From: an uncultured Prevotella sp. | GTDB taxonomy: Bacteria > Bacteroidota > Bacteroidia > Bacteroidales > Bacteroidaceae | Direction of reading: 5' to 3' | Assembly: GCA_934256705.1 (NCBI GenBank) | Contig: CAKQPF010000068.1 | Coordinates: forward strand, 1 to 18,298 | DNA: 18,298 nucleotides | Shown here: positions 1-7,019 of the stretch, one piece after another | How the letters are laid out: each line of letters starts with the position of its first letter | How positions within the stretch are numbered: the stretch's first letter is position 1 | Program-made: the position numbers and the translations under genes | Notes under the pieces: generated by a model | The model's database searches: none | Seen by the model: only the letters and a program-made list of their open reading frames with translations | Told to the model about the DNA's origin: nothing

Positions 1-90
1 CTCTCCAAATGGAACTATCTCGTCAAATGTTGCTCTTAACCGCAGAAAAACTACGGAAGTTATTATTTACACATTACTGATAATTTATTA

Positions 91-138
91 TCAACTAACC
101 AGCCAATCAATCAACCAACAAAACCACCGGACAACACA
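91..138. repeat. 8-bp period CA-rich array, six units
   Basis: Six consecutive octamers can be read in fixed register: TCAACTAA, CCAGCCAA, TCAATCAA, CCAACAAA, ACCACCGG, ACAACACA. They share a CMA pattern every 8 bp and end in a run of A. The same octamer family recurs at 8825-8936 and 17431-17568, where both arms of a palindrome are present; here only the CA-rich arm is seen. It lies just upstream of the glsA promoter. I cannot tell whether it is the trailing part of an element that follows an upstream gene. Confidence 0.6.
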
Positions 139-158
139 AAAAAAAACTTTTCCATCCT

Positions 159-189
159 TTTGTCATTCCAAAAAAAATGAGTAGTTTTG
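159..189 (+). promoter_or_regulatory. Bacteroidota-type promoter for glsA
   Basis: TTTG at 159-162 and TAGTTTTG at 182-189 are separated by 19 bp. This matches the primary sigma factor consensus of Bacteroidota (TTTG, 19-21 bp, TAnnTTTG). Transcription should begin near 194, giving a leader of roughly 90 nt before the ATG at 283. It is the best-formed promoter in the window. Confidence 0.75.
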
Positions 190-282
190 CAACCGATACC
201 TGAAATCTATCTGTGGGGTGCTCCGTTGCGCCCGGCATACCAATTTATTTTAAACGAAAATCCTGACATCAACAACAAGAAG

Positions 283-1197
283 ATGGAATACCTGAAAATA
301 CTGGAAAACATCAGACGGGAGATAGAACCCTATGCTCTCGAAGGCAAACAGGCGGATTATATCCCGGCTCTGGCAAATGTCAATCCGAACCAGTTTGGAA
401 TATGTCTCAACACCATCGACGGCAAGACCTACAAGATAGGGGACGCCAATGTGAAATTCTCTATCCAGAGCATCTCCAAGGTCTTTGCACTCGCCATAGC
501 TCTCAGCGCTATGGGACCGGATCTATGGAAGAGGATAGGCAAGGAGCCGTCTGGGTCTGCCTTCAACTCGCTCGTGCAACTGGAATATGAGCACGGCGTA
601 CCTCGCAACCCCTTTATCAACGCCGGTGCGCTCGTCACTGCCGACGTGCTGCTCTCATACGTGGAGAAGCCGAAGGAATTCTTTCTGAGGTTTGTGCGCA
701 CGCTATGCGGCAACCCCGACATCAATTACTCTGACGAGGTGGCGCAGTCGGAATACAGTTGCTGTTACCTCAACGCTTCAATAGCCTATCTGCTCAAGCA
801 TCACGGAAATCTGCACAATGAGGTGGACGACGTGTTGCGTCTCTACTGCACGATATGCTCGCTGGAGATGAGTTGTGAGGACCTCTCCCGTGCATTCCTG
901 GCTTTTGCCAGGAGCAACGAGCCTTTCTCGTATGCCGGTGTCAACCTTACCGTGTCGAGGGTGAAGCGCATCAACGCCATCATGCAGACCTGCGGATTCT
1001 ATGACGAGGCAGGCGAGTTCTCCTTCCTTGTTGGCCTGCCGGGCAAGAGCGGTGTGGGAGGCGGCATTGTGGCTATCTATCCTTCGCGTTACTCCATCGC
1101 CGTATGGAGTCCGCGCCTCAATGCCAAGGGCAATTCCATCATGGGACTGAAGGCGCTGGAACTGTTTACTTCAGAGACGGTGGAGTCAATCTTTTAA
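283..1197 (+). CDS. glsA: Glutaminase (serine-dependent, beta-lactamase-like fold)
   Basis: Hydrolyses L-glutamine to L-glutamate and ammonia in the cytoplasm. Counting from the ATG at 283, the protein has 304 residues, normal for the bacterial family. The nucleophile motif S-x-x-K is S63-I-S-K66 in FSIQSISKVF. Other family blocks are EPSGSAFNS, NPFINAGALV, SEYSCCYLNAS and, near the C-terminus, KSGVGGGIVAIY. The frame is open back to a TTG at 187, but that codon lies inside the -7 promoter box, so the ATG at 283 is the sensible start. In some enteric bacteria and Bacteroides, glutaminase works with glutamate decarboxylase in acid resistance. No decarboxylase or antiporter gene is visible downstream, and the upstream side is cut by the window edge. 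The gene ends directly in an AT-rich array. Confidence 0.93.
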   Translation: MEYLKILENIRREIEPYALEGKQADYIPALANVNPNQFGICLNTIDGKTYKIGDANVKFSIQSISKVFALAIALSAMGPDLWKRIGKEPSGSAFNSLVQLEYEHGVPRNPFINAGALVTADVLLSYVEKPKEFFLRFVRTLCGNPDINYSDEVAQSEYSCCYLNASIAYLLKHHGNLHNEVDDVLRLYCTICSLEMSCEDLSRAFLAFARSNEPFSYAGVNLTVSRVKRINAIMQTCGFYDEAGEFSFLVGLPGKSGVGGGIVAIYPSRYSIAVWSPRLNAKGNSIMGLKALELFTSETVESIF

Positions 1198-1329
1198 TTC
1201 ATAATTCATAATGCATAATTCATAATTCATAATTATTTTAGCCTCAATTGTTATTGCCTCCCTATTTTAAATTATGCATTATGAATTATGCATTATGAAT
1301 TATGAATTATGCATTATGCATTATGAATT
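1196..1329. repeat. Inverted 7-bp period arrays (AATTCAT / AATTATG) between convergent genes
   Basis: The left arm at 1196-1234 reads AATTCAT, AATTCAT, AATGCAT, AATTCAT, AATTCAT. The right arm at 1269-1329 carries the reverse complement as alternating GAATTAT and GCATTAT heptamers. A non-repeated core of about 34 bp (1235-1268) separates them. The arms can pair into a long AT-rich hairpin between the convergent glsA and methyltransferase genes, so it may end transcription in both directions. The left arm supplies two bases of the glsA stop codon. The right arm supplies the last codons and the stop of the methyltransferase. The same array is found at 18186-18298. Confidence 0.8.
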
Positions 1330-2088
1330 CCTTCTGAACTCCGCCACCGTGATGGCAGTGGCAATGGCTACGTTGAGGCTCTCAGCGGTAGGCTTGCCGG
1401 CAGGGTAGGGAGGAATGAGTAGTTTGAGGTTGACGAGTGGGCGGATGGCGGGCGAGATGCCGTTTCCCTCATTGCCCATGATGATGATGCCGTGGGGCGT
1501 GAGAGGCTTGGAATAGATGTTGTCGCCATCGAGCAGTGTGCCGTAGATGGGAGTGGATGGCGGAAGGGAGGAAAGGAATGGGTGGAGGTCTGTGTAGATG
1601 ACTTTTACCCTCGCTATGCTGCCCATCGTGGCCTGCACCACCTTCGGTGCGAAGGCATCTGCCGTCTCGCGGCTGCAGATGATGGTGGAGATGCCAAACC
1701 AGTCGGCTATGCGGATGATCGTGCCGAGGTTGCCGGGGTCCTGCACACCGTCGAGGACGAGGCACAGGTTGCTGTCAAACCATTCCGGAGCTGGAAGGGA
1801 TTCCGACTGTGGGGCAAGGAATATGCCCATCACCTGCTGGGGGTGCTGCAGGAAGCTCGCCTTGCGCAGTTCATCTTCCGTGACGATGATATGCTCCGCT
1901 TTCCTGGCAGGGCTTTCCGGCATGGAATCAAACCATGCCTCAGTGCCGATGAGACACTGTGGACAGAAGTCGGCGAGGAGCAGTTCGTTGACCGTCTTGG
2001 TGCCTTCCGCCACGAAGACGCCCTCTCTCTGCCTTGCTTTCTTTTGCTCAAGGCTATGTATGTATTTCAGTTTGTTCTTGCTTATCAT
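1321..2088 (-). CDS. TrmH/SpoU-family RNA 2'-O-methyltransferase
   Basis: A SPOUT-class enzyme of 255 residues that should transfer a methyl group from S-adenosylmethionine to a ribose 2'-OH in rRNA or tRNA. Residues 1-95 look like the SpoU substrate-binding domain, opening with the typical ISKNKLKYIHSL and EGVFVAEG blocks. The catalytic domain has all three family motifs: motif 1 at N120-LGTIIRIA, motif 2 GNEGNGIS at 205-212, and motif 3 around ESLNVAIATAI from 236. These form the knotted cofactor pocket and dimer interface. The exact target nucleotide cannot be read from the sequence. The start at 2088 fits the family N-terminus and lies only four bases after a TAnnTTTG box. The gene is divergent from the TamL gene, and its final residues and stop are encoded by an intergenic array. 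Confidence 0.9.
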   Translation of the reverse strand: MISKNKLKYIHSLEQKKARQREGVFVAEGTKTVNELLLADFCPQCLIGTEAWFDSMPESPARKAEHIIVTEDELRKASFLQHPQQVMGIFLAPQSESLPAPEWFDSNLCLVLDGVQDPGNLGTIIRIADWFGISTIICSRETADAFAPKVVQATMGSIARVKVIYTDLHPFLSSLPPSTPIYGTLLDGDNIYSKPLTPHGIIIMGNEGNGISPAIRPLVNLKLLIPPYPAGKPTAESLNVAIATAITVAEFRRNS

Positions 2089-2092
2089 AGTG

Positions 2093-2100
2093 CAAAGTTA
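2093..2100 (-). promoter_or_regulatory. -7 promoter element for the SpoU methyltransferase
   Basis: On the minus strand the sequence is TAACTTTG, a perfect TAnnTTTG. Its last base is four nucleotides from the ATG at 2088, so the transcript would have almost no leader. No TTTG-like -33 box is seen at 19-21 bp spacing. Confidence 0.55.
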
Positions 2101-2164
2101 CGATTATTTTCCATATTTATAGTGCTTTGATGGGTGTTTTTTTTCGTTTGTCGTTTTTTTTGCT

Positions 2165-2172
2165 TACCTTTG
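2165..2172 (+). promoter_or_regulatory. -7 promoter element for tamL
   Basis: TACCTTTG matches TAnnTTTG. Upstream is a long T-run with TTTG at 2147-2150 (14 bp, too close) and TTTC at 2142-2145 (19 bp), so the -33 box is uncertain. Transcription would start near 2177, about 23 nt before the ATG at 2200. That argues against the upstream in-frame start near 2134. Confidence 0.55.
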
Positions 2173-2199
2173 CAGATGTTTTTGCATATTCCATATCTC

Positions 2200-4416
2200 A
2201 TGCCCAACCGCTTAGCCTACATATACTCTGCATTGCTTGCCGCCATAGTCGTCCTGACGCTGGCGGGATGCAACGGTACCAAATATGTGGAGGAAGGCGA
2301 CTACCTGCTGACCGCGACAGGCATCTCGTGCGACAATCCGCATATCAATGTCTCGTCGCTTGCGCCTTATGTGCGCCAGCGCCCCAACTCACGCTGGCTC
2401 TCCGTCATCAAGGCACCGCTCGGTCTCTATTCCGCTTCGGGAAGGGATACGACGAAATGGATCAACAGGACGCTCAGGAACTGGGGAGAGGAACCGGTGG
2501 TGTATGACAGCGTGCTCGCGCAATACTCTGCCGAAGACATCACCGTGGCGATGCACAACAAGGGATTCCTCGATGCGGAGGTGAAGCCAGTGCTGCAGAC
2601 CAAGGGAAAGAGGGCAAGGGTGGATTTCCATGTGTCGGCACACGACCCTTACATCGTGAAGAGCGTGGACTACAACATCGAGGACGCACGGATGGACAGC
2701 ATCCTGAGAGCTGGCGACCAACTGCTGAGGATCGGGCCGGGCATGATGTTCTCTGTCAACGAACTGAATGACGAGAGAAGGAGAATCACCGACTTCCTGA
2801 CTGACAACGGTTACTACCAGTTCAACAAGGAATTCGTGCATTTCGACATTGACTCATCCCGGGTGGACCACACCGTGGCGATGACCATGCACATAGACAA
2901 ATACCGCAGGAACAACTATCAGAAACTCTCCGACCATCCGCTCTACACCGTCAGGAGCGTGACTTTCGAGGGCAACGACGCTCCCGACTTCAAGCTTCGT
3001 CGCAGGGTGATGGAGCAGAACTGCTTCGTCTCCCCGGGCAAACCATACAGCGCTTCCGACCTGCAGAAGACCTACAACCGCTTCTCGCGACTCCATGCCA
3101 TCAGATACACCAGCATACACTATGATGAGGATCCGGAGGCGAAGATGCTCGACTGCCACATACAGGTGTCGCCACAGAAGACCCACTCGGTGCAGTTCCA
3201 GCCCGAAGGCACGAATACTGCTGGTGACTTCGGAGCGGCGGCTTCGCTGGTCTATCAGAACAGAAACCTCTTCCACGGCAGTGAACTGCTGAACATCTCG
3301 GCCCGTGGCGCCTTCGAGACCATCAGAGGACTGGAAGGCTACCAGAGCCACAGTTACCAGGAATACGGAGTGGAGACAAGTCTCAATTTTCCACGTTATC
3401 TCCTGCCGGGAATATCGAGGTCATTCCACAGGAAGAGCAGCGCCACGAGCGAGCTGATGGTAAGTTACAACTGGCAGAACCGACCGGAGTTCCACCGCAG
3501 AGTGTTCTCTGCCGCATGGAGATACAAATGGTCCAATCCGCAGAGCCATTCGCAGTACAAGGTCGATGTGATAGACGTCAATTTCATATCGATGCCATGG
3601 ATCTCGGAGACGTTCAAGCGTGACTATCTCGACTCTGTGTCAAACCGAAACGCTATCCTCAGATACAACTACGAGAACCTGCTCATCATGAAGATTGGTC
3701 TGGGATACACATGGAACCATAGAGGCAACACGCTGCGACTCAATCTTGAGACGGCTGGCAACATCCTCAGCGCATTGTCGCATTCATGCGGGTTCAAGAA
3801 GAACGCTGAAGGGCAGTACAAGGCATTCGGAATCGCTTTTGCACAGTATGTCAAGGGCGACATCGACTTCTCGAAGTCATTGCAGTTTGACGACCGCAAT
3901 GCGCTTGCCATGCACGCCCGCTTCGGACTTGCCTATCCCTACGGCAACTCCACCATCCTACCTTTCGAGAAGAGATACTTTGCCGGAGGCAGTAACTCGG
4001 TAAGAGGATGGAGCGTGCGCGAACTGGGACCGGGCAGCTACACTGGAAAGGACGGAAGAATAGACTTCATCAACCAGACGGGAGACATCAAGATCGACCT
4101 CAGCGTGGAGATGCGGTCTGCGCTCTTTTGGAAATTCCAGGGTGCTATCTTCGTGGATGCCGGAAATATATGGACCATACGTGACTATAAAGACCAGCCC
4201 GGAGGACAGTTTAAGCCTGCCACGTTCTGGCAGCAGATGGCTGTGGCTTACGGACTGGGCATAAGATTGAATTTCGATTATTTCCTTATACGTCTTGATA
4301 TGGGTATGAAAGCCATCAACCCGGTATATAATTCGGGGCGGGAACATTATCCCATTATCCATCCGAACTTCTCACGCGACCATGCTTTCCATTTCGCTGT
4401 GGGACTGCCTTTCTGA
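2200..4416 (+). CDS. tamL: Omp85/BamA-family outer-membrane lipoprotein, TamL-like
   Basis: An outer-membrane beta-barrel protein of 738 residues from the ATG at 2200. This start gives a clean lipoprotein signal, with lipobox LAGC and lipidated Cys24. An N-terminal periplasmic part with POTRA-like stretches (for example YTVRSVTFEGNDAPDF) is followed by a 16-strand barrel in the C-terminal half. The Omp85 loop-6 motif appears as V601-R-G-W604 after RYFAGGSNS, and the chain ends in FAVGLPF, with the terminal aromatic expected of a barrel beta-signal. Lipidated TamA relatives in Bacteroidota are called TamL and work with TamB in outer-membrane assembly. BamA itself normally lacks a lipid anchor, which is why I prefer TamL. 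No tamB lies in this window. The residues after Cys24 (NGTK) lack the acidic surface-export signal, as expected for a periplasm-facing N-terminus. Confidence 0.85.
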   Translation: MPNRLAYIYSALLAAIVVLTLAGCNGTKYVEEGDYLLTATGISCDNPHINVSSLAPYVRQRPNSRWLSVIKAPLGLYSASGRDTTKWINRTLRNWGEEPVVYDSVLAQYSAEDITVAMHNKGFLDAEVKPVLQTKGKRARVDFHVSAHDPYIVKSVDYNIEDARMDSILRAGDQLLRIGPGMMFSVNELNDERRRITDFLTDNGYYQFNKEFVHFDIDSSRVDHTVAMTMHIDKYRRNNYQKLSDHPLYTVRSVTFEGNDAPDFKLRRRVMEQNCFVSPGKPYSASDLQKTYNRFSRLHAIRYTSIHYDEDPEAKMLDCHIQVSPQKTHSVQFQPEGTNTAGDFGAAASLVYQNRNLFHGSELLNISARGAFETIRGLEGYQSHSYQEYGVETSLNFPRYLLPGISRSFHRKSSATSELMVSYNWQNRPEFHRRVFSAAWRYKWSNPQSHSQYKVDVIDVNFISMPWISETFKRDYLDSVSNRNAILRYNYENLLIMKIGLGYTWNHRGNTLRLNLETAGNILSALSHSCGFKKNAEGQYKAFGIAFAQYVKGDIDFSKSLQFDDRNALAMHARFGLAYPYGNSTILPFEKRYFAGGSNSVRGWSVRELGPGSYTGKDGRIDFINQTGDIKIDLSVEMRSALFWKFQGAIFVDAGNIWTIRDYKDQPGGQFKPATFWQQMAVAYGLGIRLNFDYFLIRLDMGMKAINPVYNSGREHYPIIHPNFSRDHAFHFAVGLPF

Positions 4417-4435
4417 TGGAAGTGGAATTAGTAAA

Positions 4436-4507
4436 ATGAAGAATGAAGAATGAAGAGTGAAGAATGGAAGTTACACTTCTTTAGTGAAAAGTGAAGAGTG
4501 AAAAATC
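4436..4507. repeat. 7-bp period GAAGAATG array after tamL
   Basis: Starting 19 bp after the tamL stop, heptamers of the type GAAGAAT, GAAGAAT, GAAGAGT, GAAGAAT run to about 4465. After a short interruption (GGAAGTTACACTTCTTTAGT) come GAAAAGT, GAAGAGT and GAAAAAT. The junction GAAGAATGGAAGTTA is shared exactly with the array at 6721-6760, so the two are copies of one element type. No reading frame of interest crosses it. Confidence 0.7.
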
Positions 4508-4525
4508 GCGCTGACGCAATTATCA

Positions 4526-4618
4526 GGTAATAGGATACTACACTCGTTTGCTTGAGAATTTCCCCGTGGCGAGAAACCATGAGTGGCAAGTGTATTCTCC
4601 TATTCCCTATTCCCTTAT
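4526..4618. repeat. Palindromic intergenic element with conserved core, copy 1
   Basis: The left arm at 4526-4544 and right arm at 4589-4607 are imperfect reverse complements, and the right side continues as tandem TATTCCC heptamers. The core between them includes TTTCCCC at 4559-4565 and AAACCATGA at 4574-4582. Both core words, in the same order, with GGCAA following and TG close behind it, recur in copy 2 at 8714-8823. The core is itself nearly palindromic. The element is too large and ordered to be a simple terminator and encodes no obvious protein. Confidence 0.65.
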
Positions 4619-4638
4619 CTTCCCCAAGAGGGGATAAG
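4613..4638 (+). terminator. Possible hairpin between tamL and the PIN-domain gene
   Basis: CTTATCTTCCCC followed closely by GGGGATAAG can form a stem with a two-base bulge. There is no clear T-run after it, so it may be part of the preceding palindromic element and not a true terminator. Confidence 0.3.
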
Positions 4639-4685
4639 AGGTGGGCTCTTCATTCTTTATTTGATAAAACGACAAACAAACGACA

Positions 4686-6713
4686 ATGAGAAAAAAGACA
4701 ACCGAAGACGTGGAGAACGTCGTGGAAGCCGCAGAGGCAAAGACTGAGAAGAAAACTCAGAAGAGAAAGACCTCTGCTGCAAGAAAAACCACTACGACAC
4801 GCAAGAAGGATGCCGCAGAAAAGGCTGGGGACGACAAGAATCCCGATGCCGAGACAACGGAAAAAGCTGGGAAACAGCAAGAGAAAAAGTACACACGACG
4901 AGGCAGAAAGCCTGCTCCTAAAGCCAAAAAGGAAATTGGGGCTATCGTGGCAACATTGCAGCTGGAGAATGCTGAAGAGACGGTCAATCCTGTAGAAGCG
5001 GAGAACGCCCCCGTCGCAGAAGAGGTAATGAATGCTCCCACTGCAGTGGAGGAAGCAAGTGCTCCTGAGTCTGTAGAGGAAACTTCTGCCGCAGTGGAGG
5101 ATGCGACCGCTCCGGATTCCATAGAGGATGCTCCTGTTGCTTCAGAGGAGACTCCTGCCGAAGTGGAGGAAACGGACAGTCCGGCTCCAGTGGAGGAAGC
5201 GCCTGTCGCTCCTGTAGAGGAAACGGCGGCTCCGGAACCAAAGGCTCCAGAGCAGAAGGCAGAGACAGCGCAGACCCCAAAGCAGGAAAAGCGCAGAAAC
5301 GAGCAGAAGCCCGAACAGAAACAGCAGAACGTAAAGCCTATCCCTCCATTTACCCCGGTAAGGGTGGAGACGCTTGTGGACCTTGTCAATGCCCCTTACC
5401 GCCAGCTTTGCCTCAATGACCAGCAGATACAGCAGCTCACGGTGGAGGAAGCGCAGCAGAGATTCAGATGGTTTGAGGGCACACTGGCTTGGGTGCTCAA
5501 TTATGACATCGTCATCTCAGACACCAATATCTGGCTCGAACTGCTCGTGGGACACACCTCAAGCCACAGTGACCCGAAAGTCAACGCCCGTCTGCTGTTC
5601 GAACGGCAGTTGGAATTCATATCAAAACTCGTACGATTCCGTGGAGGAAAATTCATGATGATGAGCGAGACATACGAAGAGATAGACCGATTTGCCACGC
5701 AGCAGGCTCCGACAAACTATAAGGATGCCGACTTTACCGATGAGGCGCTCTGCCGTAATGTGGCGGCAAGACTGGCGAAACGACTTATCCTCTCGCAGCA
5801 GAGAGAGAACAGGCTGAGAATTGAGGGCATAGGAGCAGAGAGCCATCATGCGGCATTTGCTGACCCTGCAATCATCCGCAAGACCGTGGAACTCTTCGCC
5901 ACAGGCAAGCGCGTTCTTCTCATCACGAATGATGCGTCAGTGGGAATCAGAAGTATGGGAATGTGCGACGACCTCCAGCGCCACAACAACATCGACGACG
6001 AGACATGGGAGGAAGTATATACTCCGCTCCGTCCGATGGTGATGACGATGGACGACCTCAAGGTGCTCGACAATTTCACGCGCCAGTATCACTTCCTCCA
6101 GATGGCGGCTGGAAAGCAGTGGATGGAGGACGTGCCACGCAGAATGGAGAAGCACAATGTAGAGCCGCTCATGCTCTGGATGGAAGGCTTCCGCCCTGGC
6201 GACAAGCATTCAGAAATGCAACGTCAGCAGAATGCCCAGCAGAAGCAGAACGGGCAGAAACAAGGCAATGCCCAGCAGAAGCAAAACAACGCACAGCAAG
6301 CCCAGCAGAAGCAGTCAAAGACCCAGCAGAAGCAGAAGGCACAGAAGCAACAGCAGAATGCCCAGCCTAAGCAGGAGCAGAATCAGAATGCCCCGAAACC
6401 AGAGACTGACAGCCAGCAGCAGATTGAGGCACAGGCTCAACAGATTCATGAGGCGCAGCCAAAGCCACAGCAGAAGCGTGAGGCTCAGCCAAGGCAGGCA
6501 GCAAAGGGCGCTGACGCTCAGGAGAAGCTGGAACAGGTTGCTGGTCCTGTGGCAGAACAAGCCGTAGTCCAACCGGAAATAGCAGCGCAGGAGAAAACCA
6601 TGTCGCCGAGCGAACTCATAGCTGACTGCAACAATTCCGTGGCAGACCCAGCCGGTGAACCTAAGAAGCGTCCGGTGCGCAGACGTCCGGTACGCAGACG
6701 TCCTGGGAAATAA
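4686..6713 (+). CDS. PIN-like nuclease domain between long disordered tails
   Basis: A predicted cytoplasmic protein of 675 residues with no signal peptide or membrane segment. Residues 1-85 are Lys/Thr/Ala-rich and basic. Residues 95-200 are acidic Glu/Ala/Pro repeats built on VEEAPVAP-like units. Residues 218-505 form a globular part. Residues 510-600 are Gln-rich (NAQQKQN-like units), and the chain ends in a basic RRPVRRRPGK. The globular part resembles a PIN ribonuclease: first acidic residue in VISDTNIW (D279), a second in SETYEEIDRF (E331 or E332), and a third in LLITNDASV (D416). PIN domains cleave single-stranded RNA using such acidic residues and a metal ion. I do not recognise a named family. 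The tails suggest RNA binding or condensate formation, which is inference. No antitoxin-like partner gene is adjacent; flanks are array-filled spacers. A weak promoter-like TTTATTTG is at 4656-4663. Confidence 0.7.
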   Translation: MRKKTTEDVENVVEAAEAKTEKKTQKRKTSAARKTTTTRKKDAAEKAGDDKNPDAETTEKAGKQQEKKYTRRGRKPAPKAKKEIGAIVATLQLENAEETVNPVEAENAPVAEEVMNAPTAVEEASAPESVEETSAAVEDATAPDSIEDAPVASEETPAEVEETDSPAPVEEAPVAPVEETAAPEPKAPEQKAETAQTPKQEKRRNEQKPEQKQQNVKPIPPFTPVRVETLVDLVNAPYRQLCLNDQQIQQLTVEEAQQRFRWFEGTLAWVLNYDIVISDTNIWLELLVGHTSSHSDPKVNARLLFERQLEFISKLVRFRGGKFMMMSETYEEIDRFATQQAPTNYKDADFTDEALCRNVAARLAKRLILSQQRENRLRIEGIGAESHHAAFADPAIIRKTVELFATGKRVLLITNDASVGIRSMGMCDDLQRHNNIDDETWEEVYTPLRPMVMTMDDLKVLDNFTRQYHFLQMAAGKQWMEDVPRRMEKHNVEPLMLWMEGFRPGDKHSEMQRQQNAQQKQNGQKQGNAQQKQNNAQQAQQKQSKTQQKQKAQKQQQNAQPKQEQNQNAPKPETDSQQQIEAQAQQIHEAQPKPQQKREAQPRQAAKGADAQEKLEQVAGPVAEQAVVQPEIAAQEKTMSPSELIADCNNSVADPAGEPKKRPVRRRPVRRRPGK

Positions 6714-6720
6714 GGTGGTT

Positions 6721-6850
6721 GAATGAAGAATGAAGAGTGAAGAATGAAGAATGGAAGTTAGCATTGTCCCCTTGAGGAATCCCGGCTATGAAACTCAAGC
6801 CGAAGAACGTAATCCCCATTCTTCATTCTTCATTTAAGAGTATTCTTCAT
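6721..6850. repeat. Inverted 7-bp period GAATGAA arrays after the PIN-domain gene
   Basis: Eight bases after the stop codon the left arm reads GAATGAA, GAATGAA, GAGTGAA, GAATGAA, GAATGGA (6721-6755). The right arm, about 6814-6850, carries the reverse complement. A perfect 17-bp inverted match lies at 6738-6754 and 6816-6832. The 61-bp centre contains a second small palindrome, CTTGAG and CTCAAG. The rest of this gene-free stretch (6851-6978) holds no recognisable element except a 23-codon frame that I do not accept as a gene. Confidence 0.75.
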
Positions 6851-6978
6851 TTAATATGATTGCACAATTCCGTACGCCATTGAGTAAAAAGAAGTATTTC
6901 CAGTTGCGTTTCATCTTTGGAAAATGACGGTTCGGTAATTTATCTACCCTCTTAATATATAATAAGGTGGAAAAGGGA

Positions 6979-6986
6979 TAACTTTG
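6979..6986 (+). promoter_or_regulatory. -7 promoter element for the acyl-CoA synthetase gene
   Basis: TAACTTTG is a perfect TAnnTTTG and lies 33 bp before the ATG at 7020, giving a leader of roughly 30 nt. It is the same octamer as the one upstream of the SpoU methyltransferase. No convincing TTTG -33 box is present at the expected distance. Confidence 0.55.
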
Positions 6987-7019
6987 CAATAAGCATATTG
7001 TAAATAAAAGAGATAAGAA

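Noticed and set aside
1..90. Possible 3' tail of an upstream plus-strand gene (frame ending at 78-80)
   Set aside because: The frame is only 25 codons within the window and has no recognisable motif; another frame is open just as long, so chance cannot be excluded.
187..282. N-terminal extension of glutaminase from a TTG codon
   Set aside because: The TTG lies inside the -7 promoter element, and the extra 32 residues are not needed for the family length.
1492..2130. Long plus-strand open frame opposite the SpoU methyltransferase
   Set aside because: The minus strand carries all three SPOUT motifs; the opposite frame has no motif, signal or promoter.
4757..5389. Serine/alanine-rich minus-strand frame within the PIN-domain gene
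   Set aside because: It is the complement of the Glu/Ala/Pro repeat; repetitive DNA keeps the opposite frame open.
6232..6380. CRISPR-like or VNTR array
   Set aside because: The CAGCAGAAGCAG repeats are in frame and encode the Gln-rich tail; there are no spacers of constant length.
4686..6713. Toxin-antitoxin module based on the PIN domain
   Set aside because: The protein is far larger than VapC toxins and no small antitoxin gene lies next to it.
6856..6927. Small frame of 23 codons (MIAQFRTPLSKKKYFQ...) in the spacer before the CoA-ligase gene
   Set aside because: No promoter or ribosome-binding site is evident, and this length is expected by chance; conservation would be needed to accept it.
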